From an uncultured Bacteroidales bacterium (lineage in GTDB: Bacteria; Bacteroidota; Bacteroidia; Bacteroidales; Bacteroidaceae), in assembly GCA_947303715.1 (NCBI GenBank), contig CAMYYY010000011.1, forward strand, positions 1 to 62,309: DNA of 62,309 nucleotides, in the 5' to 3' direction. Positions 32,482-39,962 of this stretch are shown piece by piece. The notes under the pieces were generated by a model. That model had not been told where the DNA came from, searched no databases, and saw nothing but the letters and a program-made list of their open reading frames with translations. Made by a program: the position numbers and the translations under genes. Positions within the stretch are counted from its first letter, which is position 1. Every line of letters starts with the position of its first letter.

Positions 32482-33273
32482 TTACTTCTTCGGGAAGCGG
32501 ACGGCAACGTCATCGTAGGCGAAGTAGGCCGGAAGGGCAAAGCCGTAGTCGTTGATGACATTGCCCGTAACGGCAAACTCGACCTTCGTTACCTCGCCCA
32601 GCGCGGTGAGGTCCCAGATAGTCCAATCGGAAACGACCTTGCTGGGGCCATCGACAAGACGGAAGGTTGCCTTTGTGGACTGCTTACCCTCGGCATCATA
32701 GCCGTAGGCCACCACATCGGCATACTGGCCTTCCTTGACTCCGTCGAAACTCCATCCATCGCCATGCTTCACCGTAAACTGCATGTAGGCTGTATTGACG
32801 ACGTACATGCTCTCGATAACGCGTGCCACACCGTCGGCAAAGATAAGGGCGGGAAGGCTTCCCGGCTCACCGGTGCCGAAATGGACGCAGAAATTCTTGG
32901 AGCCGCCGTGGCCCCCCTTGGTGCAGACAGCGAGCTGTGTCTGATAGCTGGCTGCCTCAGGGTCAGTCATCGTGTAGTTGGAAATAGCCTGACCGCCATT
33001 CCAGTAGCAGTAGCTTCCCCAAGCATTGACCAAGCCGGATGACTGAAGTTGGGTAGTAGCATCGCTCCAGCTGTAGTAGTTTGTGGCAGCGCCCTCGCCC
33101 GACTCAGTGTAGAGCAACTTGCCACCATACTGGGGAGTGTCGATGAGGGCATCCCAAGTGGAGCCTTCGAAGGTAAGGGTTTTGACGGTGTAGCTGTCCT
33201 CGTCGTCGGGAGTACAAGCTACAAATGCGAACACGGCCGCGAGGGCCATCAGATACATGAAATGCTTTTTCAT
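32482..33273 (-). CDS. DUF4465 surface lipoprotein of the cobalamin locus
   Basis: 263 residues, lipobox FAFVAC (Cys20). A beta-rich domain with TLTFEGSTWDALIDTPQYGG, YSWSDATTQLQS, GGHGGSKNFCVHFG and a C-terminal LPAYFAYDDVAVRFPKK matches the DUF4465 family, which I recall in Bacteroidetes cobalamin loci. Last gene of the riboswitch-controlled operon, 33 bp after the BtuG-like gene. Ligand capture at the cell surface is plausible. An upstream ATG (33303) would add ten residues ahead of the signal peptide and is less likely. Confidence 0.85.
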   Translation of the reverse strand: MKKHFMYLMALAAVFAFVACTPDDEDSYTVKTLTFEGSTWDALIDTPQYGGKLLYTESGEGAATNYYSWSDATTQLQSSGLVNAWGSYCYWNGGQAISNYTMTDPEAASYQTQLAVCTKGGHGGSKNFCVHFGTGEPGSLPALIFADGVARVIESMYVVNTAYMQFTVKHGDGWSFDGVKEGQYADVVAYGYDAEGKQSTKATFRLVDGPSKVVSDWTIWDLTALGEVTKVEFAVTGNVINDYGFALPAYFAYDDVAVRFPKK

Positions 33274-33306
33274 TTTGATTACTATTTTTATAAGGTTAAA
33301 CATAAA

Positions 33307-34548
33307 CTACTTTCCCACAAATGTGATGTGCCCTGGGATATCGCCCGTAGTAACGGACCAGCGGCGGACGCCGGCACGGTTGTAGCAATGCAGACGGCCA
33401 GGGGTGACGTAGTCCTTGGCATCAGTGACGAGGATGTCGCCGTTTTCAGGATTAACGGCAAGTCCGTAGGGGACTGTGATGTCGGCATCGGTGCCATCGG
33501 TGATGAAGCCAAGAGTGACGATTTCCTCGCGACGGAGGTCGTAAATGACATATCTAGCCAAAGCCTCATCGTCGGCTTGCCAGCTCAGGCTGCGGCTAAT
33601 AACGTAAAGCGAATCACCCTGCAAGGTCATGGCGCTGCAGGGAAGATCAATGGTGCGGACGACCTCGTCGGTATGGCTGTCGATGACGTGAATGGCTGAG
33701 CCAACATCGGCATAATTACCTCGGCTGCTGAAATAGATGAGTCCACGATGCTTATCAACCGCCATGCACTGGAGGTTGGGTGCCACGTCGATAGTCCTGA
33801 CGACACGGAACGTGGCAAGGTCAATGACGCTGACTGTCCTATCGTAGTCAGGAACACGGTAGCCACCCGAATTGGCAACATAGAGTTTTCCCCCGAAGAT
33901 AGCCATCTGTTCAGGCTGAAAGCCCACGGTACAGGTATCGACAATCTGCAACGTGGCCGTATCCACGCGAGCCACATAGCCGAGTCGCGCATTCGGGTCT
34001 ATCTGCACAGGACCGGCATAGCTGGTGACATAGGCATAGCGTCCACCGAAAGCCAGATAGCGACAATTGGGAATAGGGATCTGCGCTTGATGGCGAGCTA
34101 CACGGACGTCCATGACTTCCACAAAATGGCTGCAATTGATGACGGCATAGAGTTTCGAGCCATAGACACCGATGTCGTTGCCCACATCGCCCAACTCCTG
34201 CACAACGCCCGGATTGCGCTCGGGGTAGATATTCTTCGAATAGATGCCCGTGGCATAGTCGAACCAGTCGAGTGTGCATTTATTGGAGCCCATGTTGCCC
34301 TCGTTGAGAACATAGAAACCGCTGACAGACTTCAACAGCTCTGCCCCACCCGTCTGCGTTCCGGTAGAAGGAACAATCTCCACCTCTCCCCGACAAGACG
34401 ATAATAAAAGAAGAACAACAAACAAAGCAGCGAGAGCAAAGCGAGCCAGCTCGCTCTTCCGAATCGCGAAGGACGATGTGCAAAGCTCAAAGGGAAAGAT
34501 GCGAATGCCAAAGTCTCTACAGGATTTACAAAACATTTCGTTTTTCAT
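33307..34548 (-). CDS. btuG: BtuG-like cobalamin-binding beta-propeller lipoprotein
   Basis: 413 residues. YncE-like seven-bladed propeller repeats are evident (TVSVIDLATFRVVRTIDVAP, AIHVIDSHTDEVVRTIDLPC, YVARVDTATLQIVDTCTVGF) with the BtuG opening GFYVLNEGNMGSNKCTLDWF. Lipobox LLSSC with Cys52; the 35 residues before the hydrophobic core are unusually long, so the true start may lie later. In Bacteroides thetaiotaomicron BtuG sits over BtuB and takes vitamin B12 with very high affinity; the same gene order here (receptor then propeller, 1 bp apart) and the riboswitch upstream support this role. Confidence 0.88.
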   Translation of the reverse strand: MKNEMFCKSCRDFGIRIFPFELCTSSFAIRKSELARFALAALFVVLLLLSSCRGEVEIVPSTGTQTGGAELLKSVSGFYVLNEGNMGSNKCTLDWFDYATGIYSKNIYPERNPGVVQELGDVGNDIGVYGSKLYAVINCSHFVEVMDVRVARHQAQIPIPNCRYLAFGGRYAYVTSYAGPVQIDPNARLGYVARVDTATLQIVDTCTVGFQPEQMAIFGGKLYVANSGGYRVPDYDRTVSVIDLATFRVVRTIDVAPNLQCMAVDKHRGLIYFSSRGNYADVGSAIHVIDSHTDEVVRTIDLPCSAMTLQGDSLYVISRSLSWQADDEALARYVIYDLRREEIVTLGFITDGTDADITVPYGLAVNPENGDILVTDAKDYVTPGRLHCYNRAGVRRWSVTTGDIPGHITFVGK

Positions 34549-34549
34549 T

Positions 34550-36544
34550 TCACAACAGTAGATTGGCTTTAAGTTTCCAATTCCTTCCAGGCATGGGATA
34601 GCACTGTACCACCTCGTAAGCCTGATTCAACAGATTATTCACTTCCAGCGACAGACGAAGTTCACTCTGCGCAGTCAGGCGGAGCGGAATGAGACGTGAA
34701 AGACTGACATCGTGGGTGTACCAAGGCTGGGCATAGTTTTCAGGGATGTTGGCGATGGCTTCGTAACGCTCGCCAGTATAGATGAAACTATAGTTCCAGT
34801 TCCACAATCCATAGTCGCCGCTGTAGATAACCGAGCCACTATGGCAAGGAATATAGGGAATCTGTCCGCCATACCAAGGGCTGGTGGCGTCGGTCTTATC
34901 CTGCGCGTGCTGGAAAGTATAGGTAAGGCGCAAGGCATGTTCAACGGCAGACGTGACGAAGCTGCCCTGCACAGCAACGTCAAGTCCACGGATTTCCACA
35001 TAACCAAGGTTTATCATCGTCCAGCGGAACTGGTTGCTGGCAGGCATGGCAACGATTTTGTTCTCCACCTCGTTGTAATAGGCATCGGCTTGCACGTCCA
35101 AACAAAAGCCATCAAGAGGCAGGCTCAACGTGGTGCCGATATTATACTGTATTGTATTTTCGGGCTTCAGATTGGCATTACCAATGAAGGTGTAATAGAG
35201 GTCGTTCAGCGTAGGCATACGGAAGATACGTTTATAGAATGCCCGCAAATGCCAGTCAGTCGTATGGAAGGGACGCCACGAGGCTACCAAGGCGGGAGTC
35301 AGCCGTTCTCTCTGCCCTGCCCCATTCCCGTTGCGGACGTGATCATCAACATGGGTAAAAAGCGCCGAGCCTTGCACCTTCAGTCCGCCCCACTCCATTT
35401 GTGTAGAGGCAGCGGCAAGCAAGGTATAGCGTGTAGGATAGACAAAGCCTGTGAGGTCAGCATCAAGCGTATTCATCTGGATATCAGCAGCCGCGGAAGC
35501 ATTCCACCAAGGAGTGAGAGCTACAAGGTGGGAGGTGGAAGCATAGACTTCCTGCTGTCGGAAAGTATTGTCGATGTACATCGTTGAGACATCCAGACGG
35601 GGATCGGAACGATAGTGCAGATAGTCGTAGGCATACTTAGCCTGAGCCTGTAAGGTGTAACGCCAGCTGACAGCACGGCGCCAACTGGCCTGCACGAAGG
35701 TATTCGTATCCCACTGACGATCCTGATGGGTAAACGTCCCAGGCGCCTCGCGTACGGCTGCACCCGGATAGCCCCGCCCTGAGTCGTAGAGATAGGCCTT
35801 GGCCATCCAATGATCACGTCCCTTGTCGCCAAAGAGAGCCACCTCGGCACGCAAAGCACGCACATCGCCGTTTTGGCGCACCATCGTAGTGTCGTAACCG
35901 TCCTTCTTAACGATGCGGAAAGGATAACGGCCGCTGGTCTGCATGTACTCGGCACTAACGCTTAAAGCCCACGCAGAGTCGAGGCGTTGTTCCCACAGCA
36001 GCGAAGGGTTATAGGTATCAAACGAGCCACCCTTGAAGCCGATGTTTAGTCCGCTGCGTCGTGGACGGCGGGTCTGGAGATAGAGGGCGCTGGCACTAGC
36101 ATAGTCTTTGGCAGACTGGAAGATGGCACTCTTCTGCCCGTTGTAGAGCGTGACAGCCTCCATGTTGTCCAACGAAAAGCGTCCGAGGTCGATGACGCCG
36201 TTCTGCGCATTACCCAACTGGATGCCGTCGTAGAACACACCTACATGCTGGCTGCCGAGACTGCGCACATTCACCGTCTTCAATCCTCCAATACCCCCGT
36301 AATCCTTAATTTGCAATCCAGCGAAATAACGTAAAGCGTCGGCTACGCTATAGACGGAGAGCCTCTTCAGTCCTTCGCCAGATAGTTCCTGTACGGGAAT
36401 GGTCTCCTTTTCCATGCGTGACGCCGTCACCACTACCTCATCGAGAGCCTTCGTCAGCGAATCCGTCACCTCTGCCCGCAACAAAAATGAAGAAGAAAAG
36501 AATAAAAAAGAAAAACAAATTATTCTCCTGTAGAGACGCGACAT
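34550..36544 (-). CDS. btuB: BtuB-like TonB-dependent cobalamin receptor
   Basis: 664 residues from the ATG at 36544. Signal peptide, then a TonB-box/plug start TKALDEVVVTASRMEKETIP, plug domain to about residue 150 (GLQIKDYGGIGGLKTVNVRS, VFYDGIQLGNAQNGVIDLGR) and a 22-strand barrel ending GRNWKLKANLLL. The barrel signatures FRMPTLNDLYYTFIGNANLK and PENTIQYNIG are typical of small-ligand receptors of the BtuB class. A longer start at 36634 would overlap the preceding gene and translate a dispersed hairpin repeat, so the later ATG is chosen. Imports cobalamin across the outer membrane with energy from TonB. Confidence 0.88.
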   Translation of the reverse strand: MSRLYRRIICFSFLFFSSSFLLRAEVTDSLTKALDEVVVTASRMEKETIPVQELSGEGLKRLSVYSVADALRYFAGLQIKDYGGIGGLKTVNVRSLGSQHVGVFYDGIQLGNAQNGVIDLGRFSLDNMEAVTLYNGQKSAIFQSAKDYASASALYLQTRRPRRSGLNIGFKGGSFDTYNPSLLWEQRLDSAWALSVSAEYMQTSGRYPFRIVKKDGYDTTMVRQNGDVRALRAEVALFGDKGRDHWMAKAYLYDSGRGYPGAAVREAPGTFTHQDRQWDTNTFVQASWRRAVSWRYTLQAQAKYAYDYLHYRSDPRLDVSTMYIDNTFRQQEVYASTSHLVALTPWWNASAAADIQMNTLDADLTGFVYPTRYTLLAAASTQMEWGGLKVQGSALFTHVDDHVRNGNGAGQRERLTPALVASWRPFHTTDWHLRAFYKRIFRMPTLNDLYYTFIGNANLKPENTIQYNIGTTLSLPLDGFCLDVQADAYYNEVENKIVAMPASNQFRWTMINLGYVEIRGLDVAVQGSFVTSAVEHALRLTYTFQHAQDKTDATSPWYGGQIPYIPCHSGSVIYSGDYGLWNWNYSFIYTGERYEAIANIPENYAQPWYTHDVSLSRLIPLRLTAQSELRLSLEVNNLLNQAYEVVQCYPMPGRNWKLKANLLL

Positions 36545-36593
36545 ATTGCGTCTCAGACAAACATCGAAATAGGAGATGTGACGTGTCGCATCT
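36533..36593. repeat. Two GAGACGC-type hairpins between lipoprotein and receptor genes
   Basis: GAGACGC (36533-36539) pairs with GCGTCTC (36548-36554); AGATG (36574-36578) with CATCT (36589-36593) around a GAC/GTC inner stem. They lie in the intercistronic gap and resemble dispersed repeats that translate as RRNVSRLYRR in other Bacteroidales proteins. Confidence 0.6.
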
Positions 36594-36617
36594 TTATAGA
36601 AGGATATTCGGCACTTT

Positions 36618-37556
36618 TTATTCTTTCTCTCCATCCTTCATCATATTATAGTCCTTGACGGCAATAACCTCCGTCGATTGCTCGCCCAACCAACCGCTTT
36701 TGGCATTAACGGCAGTCTGGATTTTCACAAAGTCAATGTACGGGAGGTTAGCTTCCTTACCGTCGACGCCAACGGCATCGCTGATGCGGAAATGATTGTC
36801 GCGGCTCCCCTCACGAAGCATGTCGGTAGGGCTGAAGTTGTCGGCATAGCCCCAAGGAAAGTCCTGATTATACCACGACGTCCCCTTGCCGCTGACATCC
36901 ACATTCCGTGCCGCAAGGCGCGTGCCCGTAAGCGTATAGCTGTCAGCCTCCACCCAAAGAGGGTAATAGGAATCCTGCCGGTGATAGGCTTTCAGGTAAT
37001 CCACTTCGCCCTCCTGACCATAGTTATCAGTCCAGCGCACGGGCTGCCCCGAATCGGCAGGGCGGTAGTAGGTGACGGCATACCCCTGCCACGTCTCCTC
37101 CTTGCCATATTCCGAGCCGCGCAGTTCATACCAGGTGTCGTCAGCCAATCCGTTGCCGTTCTCGTCACGCATCACCCAGACAATGCCAGGTTCAGAGGAA
37201 TTGGTGACAGAGTTACCCGTGATGGCGATGTTATATCCTCCGTCATTCACGACGTGATGGTCGAAGGCAACGATGATGTAACCGCCAAAGCCGCCAAGAC
37301 TGACGTAAGCGCCTTGAGCCAGACGCTCCTCGGCATAGCGACACGCCTCGTCCATCGTGCGACATTCGTACCCCTCGTTCACGAACTGGCCGGGGGCTGG
37401 AAGGAATTCCAACACGCGACCTGCGGATACGGAGGGGACATCAGGAACGTCGGGGCCGTCGGGAGGGTCCGTCCCTTCCTGACTGCATCCCATTTGTACT
37501 ATTATGGCAAATAGTAAGAGGATAGCAACTAACTGATGTTTCTGTTCCTTTCTCAT
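36618..37556 (-). CDS. Surface lipoprotein heading the cobalamin operon
   Basis: 312 residues. Lipobox IVQMGC (Cys24), a Pro/Asp linker (DPPDGPDVPDVPSV), then a beta-rich domain with GGFGGYIIVAFDHHVVNDGG, EPGIVWVMRDENGNGLADDT, WYELRGSEY and a C-terminal LPYIDFVKIQTAVNAKSGWL. I recall this type as cell-surface or PKD-annotated proteins in Bacteroidetes B12 loci but cannot assign a name; BtuH-like function is possible. It is the first gene after the cobalamin riboswitch and so is B12-repressed together with BtuB and BtuG. The ATG is 36 bp after the riboswitch core. Confidence 0.8.
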   Translation of the reverse strand: MRKEQKHQLVAILLLFAIIVQMGCSQEGTDPPDGPDVPDVPSVSAGRVLEFLPAPGQFVNEGYECRTMDEACRYAEERLAQGAYVSLGGFGGYIIVAFDHHVVNDGGYNIAITGNSVTNSSEPGIVWVMRDENGNGLADDTWYELRGSEYGKEETWQGYAVTYYRPADSGQPVRWTDNYGQEGEVDYLKAYHRQDSYYPLWVEADSYTLTGTRLAARNVDVSGKGTSWYNQDFPWGYADNFSPTDMLREGSRDNHFRISDAVGVDGKEANLPYIDFVKIQTAVNAKSGWLGEQSTEVIAVKDYNMMKDGEKE

Positions 37557-37589
37557 GTCTTCCCTACCCGTAGTCCTGCAGGTGCGCGG

Positions 37590-37770
37590 ATGGTTGTTGT
37601 CGCTGGCCGGTCTTCTGACTTATCCCCGTCTTCCAGCGCCTTCCCACCCTTGCGGGCAGTGGCAAAAGCGTGCTGGAGACGTTGTTGGCGGGACTTACAG
37701 CAGCAGGTACTGTTCCGGATTCACACCGGATTCCAAATTATCCTTCGGGTTGCCTTACCCTCTGGAACCA
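37590..37770 (-). promoter_or_regulatory. Cobalamin riboswitch
   Basis: Minus strand begins GGTTCCAGAGGGTAAGGC and contains AATCCGGTGTGAATCCGG, CTGTAAGTCCCG, TGCCACTG near the core and GGGAAGGCGCTGG followed by AAGTCAGAAGACCGGCC, the class-defining B12 box elements. It lies 34 bp upstream of the lipoprotein ATG. Binding of adenosyl- or other cobalamins is expected to shut off the operon; the expression platform probably involves CCTGCAGG near 37576-37583. Confidence 0.93.
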
Positions 37771-37779
37771 ACGACGCTG

Positions 37780-37811
37780 CAAAGATAGTGCAAGGCGAGA
37801 GGAAAAGCAAG
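37780..37811 (-). promoter_or_regulatory. Promoter of the cobalamin operon
   Basis: TATCTTTG on minus (37780-37787) with CTTG at 37808-37811, 20 bp apart. It is embedded in copy 2 of the dispersed hairpin element and starts the riboswitch RNA. Confidence 0.7.
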
Positions 37812-38020
37812 AAAACACGTGTTTTTTTGCTTTGCCCGAGCCGCAGCCTATCTAAAAGCCCCGAAGGGGATTAAAGATAGTGCAAAAATGCGATTAAGCG
37901 AGAGCAAAGAGAAAAAATTTTTCTTTTTGCCGAGCGTGAGCATTTTAGACCGAAGGTCAAGCTGAACGAAAAGCAAAATTTATTTTAGCTTTTCTGAAGC
38001 GCAGCCTATCTAAAACAAAT
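37780..38020. repeat. Promoter-bearing dispersed hairpin element, copies 2 and 3
   Basis: 37780-37880 repeats the 31787-31878 element with a different inner stem (AAAACACGTGTTTT). A second related stretch 37882-38020 holds another stem (GAGAAAAAATTTTTCTTTTTGC) and again AGCAAAATTTATTTTAGCTT and GCGCAGCCTATCTAAAA. No gene between 37557 and 38098 other than the riboswitch. Confidence 0.8.
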
Positions 38021-38026
38021 AAAAGC

Positions 38027-38089
38027 CTACTCTAATTTTTTATTTGCCTGCGTTAAAAAATTATTCGCCTATTCTAAAATTTTATTTGC
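38027..38089. repeat. 21-bp repeat array (GGAATAAAA family), site B
   Basis: Three exact 21-bp units on the minus strand: 38069-38089, 38048-38068 and 38027-38047, consensus GCAAATAAAAnTTTAGnnTAG. Located just upstream of the end of the acyltransferase gene (stop near 38099). Confidence 0.8.
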
Positions 38090-38098
38090 TTGGAAAAA

Positions 38099-39211
38099 TC
38101 AGACGCCGATAACCCATTTGCTACCAGGGAGGTAAGAAAGCACCTTAGTGGTAAGGGCGCAGCAGATGAAAGTGCAAATGGCTATGAGGGGAATGGCTGC
38201 CCAAACGGGTACGACGGGCGATGCAGCTCCACCCGAGCCAACAAACAGCACCACGAAGAGGTGGAGCCACAGCAGATGCATCAGGTACATGCCGAAGGAG
38301 AGCTTCGAAAGCGATACGACAAGGCGTGGCGCACGCTCACGGCGCATACTCGTGAAGAGCAACAAGACACCGAAGGTTGCCAGCACGACGTTAGGCGTAC
38401 AGAACTCCCAGCCCCACTCCAGCTCGGGCGTCTCAATCAGCTGCCCTGGGACACCCTTCAGCCAGAACGACCAAGCGGTAAAGGCAGCACCCACGATAAG
38501 GCATGCTGCCCCTACCCCACGACGCAACGAGGTGCTCCAATCGAGGTGGAAGCGCACATAGTGAGCCAGCACCAGATAGCCAAGATAACCTGCAAAGTAC
38601 CAAAGCAGATGATACTGATTCCAGAAGCACTCGCCCCATAGTTCAGGAGCAACGAAGCGATGGATATAGCGCATGAAGCAGGCCACGATGAAGAGCCCGA
38701 TGAAGACGCGCTCCTCCTTTGCCGTAGCACGCTCAAGCCAAGGGGAGATGATGGGGATGAAGAGGTAGAGTCCCAACAAAGGATACATGAACCACAGATG
38801 CCCAGCCATAGAGGGAAAGTTCCACGGAAGAAGCTTGAGGTCAGAGATGGACTGCTGCCAAGTCATACCTCCCCACAACAGAGGCAGGAAGGTATAGATG
38901 AGCATGAAAGCCACCATAGGCGGCACGACACGCAGGAAACGCTTCCGATAGAAGCTGCCCATCGTCTCCCCTTCCTTCATGGGAACAAGGAGGTAGGCCG
39001 AAATAACCATAAACATCGGTACCGCTATACGCGAGCAGCCATCGTAGAGCGCCACGAACAGACGGTTAGACTCATTCATGAGCATGGACATATTCCCAGC
39101 CAAGCCCGATGAATCGGCGCCATAGAAGTTCTCAGCGGCATGTACCAGCATCACCAGGAAGCAGGCCACGATGCGCATGTAATCGGCAAAGACAACGCGT
39201 TCTTTCTCCAT
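38099..39211 (-). CDS. Acyltransferase family 3 membrane protein
   Basis: 370 residues with about ten hydrophobic helices. The family motif R-x10-H is present near the N terminus (YMRIVACFLVMLVHAAENFY, Arg13 and His24), with FYRKRFLRVVPP in the first loop and LSFGMYLMHLLWLHL near the end. Members O-acetylate or succinylate cell-surface glycans, lipids or peptidoglycan. Lies 24 bp after the small acidic protein gene at the end of a minus-strand run that includes dnaE and trxA; the grouping does not point to a substrate. Confidence 0.9.
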   Translation of the reverse strand: MEKERVVFADYMRIVACFLVMLVHAAENFYGADSSGLAGNMSMLMNESNRLFVALYDGCSRIAVPMFMVISAYLLVPMKEGETMGSFYRKRFLRVVPPMVAFMLIYTFLPLLWGGMTWQQSISDLKLLPWNFPSMAGHLWFMYPLLGLYLFIPIISPWLERATAKEERVFIGLFIVACFMRYIHRFVAPELWGECFWNQYHLLWYFAGYLGYLVLAHYVRFHLDWSTSLRRGVGAACLIVGAAFTAWSFWLKGVPGQLIETPELEWGWEFCTPNVVLATFGVLLLFTSMRRERAPRLVVSLSKLSFGMYLMHLLWLHLFVVLFVGSGGAASPVVPVWAAIPLIAICTFICCALTTKVLSYLPGSKWVIGV

Positions 39212-39235
39212 AGAGAGGGGGATAATGCGGAAGAA

Positions 39236-39571
39236 CTACACTTCGTCGGGGCCGTCAAGCTGCTCGCCGAACTCCAGTTCGCCTGCCACAATCTGTATCA
39301 TCTCGTCGAGGTCGAAAGTGCCGACATTGTGTTTCTTGGCTTCCTTTACCAGATACTGGGCAACGGCTTCTACATCGACATCGACACAGCCGTCAGCATC
39401 AGGTTCCTGGTCGAAGACGCCGTTGTCGCAGTAGTAGTCGCTGATGGTGTCGAGGAAAAACTCCAGATCATCATCCGTGAGCTTCTCCTTCAAATCTGCA
39501 GAAATATAATTACGGATGAACTCGATGGTCTTGTCGTCATCGAGGTCTTCAAGCATAAATTCGTCAGCCAT
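39236..39571 (-). CDS. Small acidic conserved protein of unknown function
   Basis: 111 residues, very acidic: MADEFMLEDLDDDKTIEFIR at the start and GELEFGEQLDGPDEV at the end, predicted mostly helical and soluble. I know it as a conserved Bacteroidales protein beside thioredoxin and DNA polymerase III alpha but not by function. It follows trxA by 25 bp, with a heptamer tract (GATTAAA type) in the gap, and precedes the acyltransferase. Confidence 0.8.
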   Translation of the reverse strand: MADEFMLEDLDDDKTIEFIRNYISADLKEKLTDDDLEFFLDTISDYYCDNGVFDQEPDADGCVDVDVEAVAQYLVKEAKKHNVGTFDLDEMIQIVAGELEFGEQLDGPDEV

Positions 39572-39573
39572 AG

Positions 39574-39601
39574 GATTAAGGGTTAAAGATTAAAGATTAG
39601 A
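39574..39601. repeat. Heptamer tract GATTAAA
   Basis: Four 7-bp units (GATTAAG, GGTTAAA, GATTAAA, GATTAGA) between the acidic-protein start and the trxA stop, covering the last bases of trxA. Confidence 0.7.
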
Positions 39602-39908
39602 GTAAGGCGTTGATTTTATCGACGTAGACCTGCTTGGGAGCAGCGCCGACTTGTTTGTCAACCAGCTGTCCGTCCTTGAAGAACATGACGGTTGGGATGT
39701 TGCGGATGCCGTACTTGATGGGAAGGTCAACAGCCTCATCGACATCGCATTTGCCGATGGTGACGCGTCCTTCATACTCAGCGGCAAGCGCCTCGATGGT
39801 GGGAGCAAGTGCACGACAAGGGCCGCACCACGTAGCCCAGAAATCTACCACAACAGGCTTGCCCTCGGCAAGAACCTGATCAAAATTGCTGTCTGTAATC
39901 TGTAACAT
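39597..39908 (-). CDS. trxA: Thioredoxin
   Basis: Cytoplasmic disulfide reductase of 103 residues with the classical WATWCGPCRALAP active site (Cys28, Cys31), the cis-Pro region RNIPTVMFFKDGQ and the end KINALL. No signal peptide. Follows dnaE by 54 bp, a pairing common in Bacteroidales. It would reduce ribonucleotide reductase and other cytoplasmic proteins. Confidence 0.96.
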   Translation of the reverse strand: MLQITDSNFDQVLAEGKPVVVDFWATWCGPCRALAPTIEALAAEYEGRVTIGKCDVDEAVDLPIKYGIRNIPTVMFFKDGQLVDKQVGAAPKQVYVDKINALL

Positions 39909-39962
39909 AACGATTAATTTAACTATTTACTATTTGTCTTTCTTATAATCTGTTTACCGATA

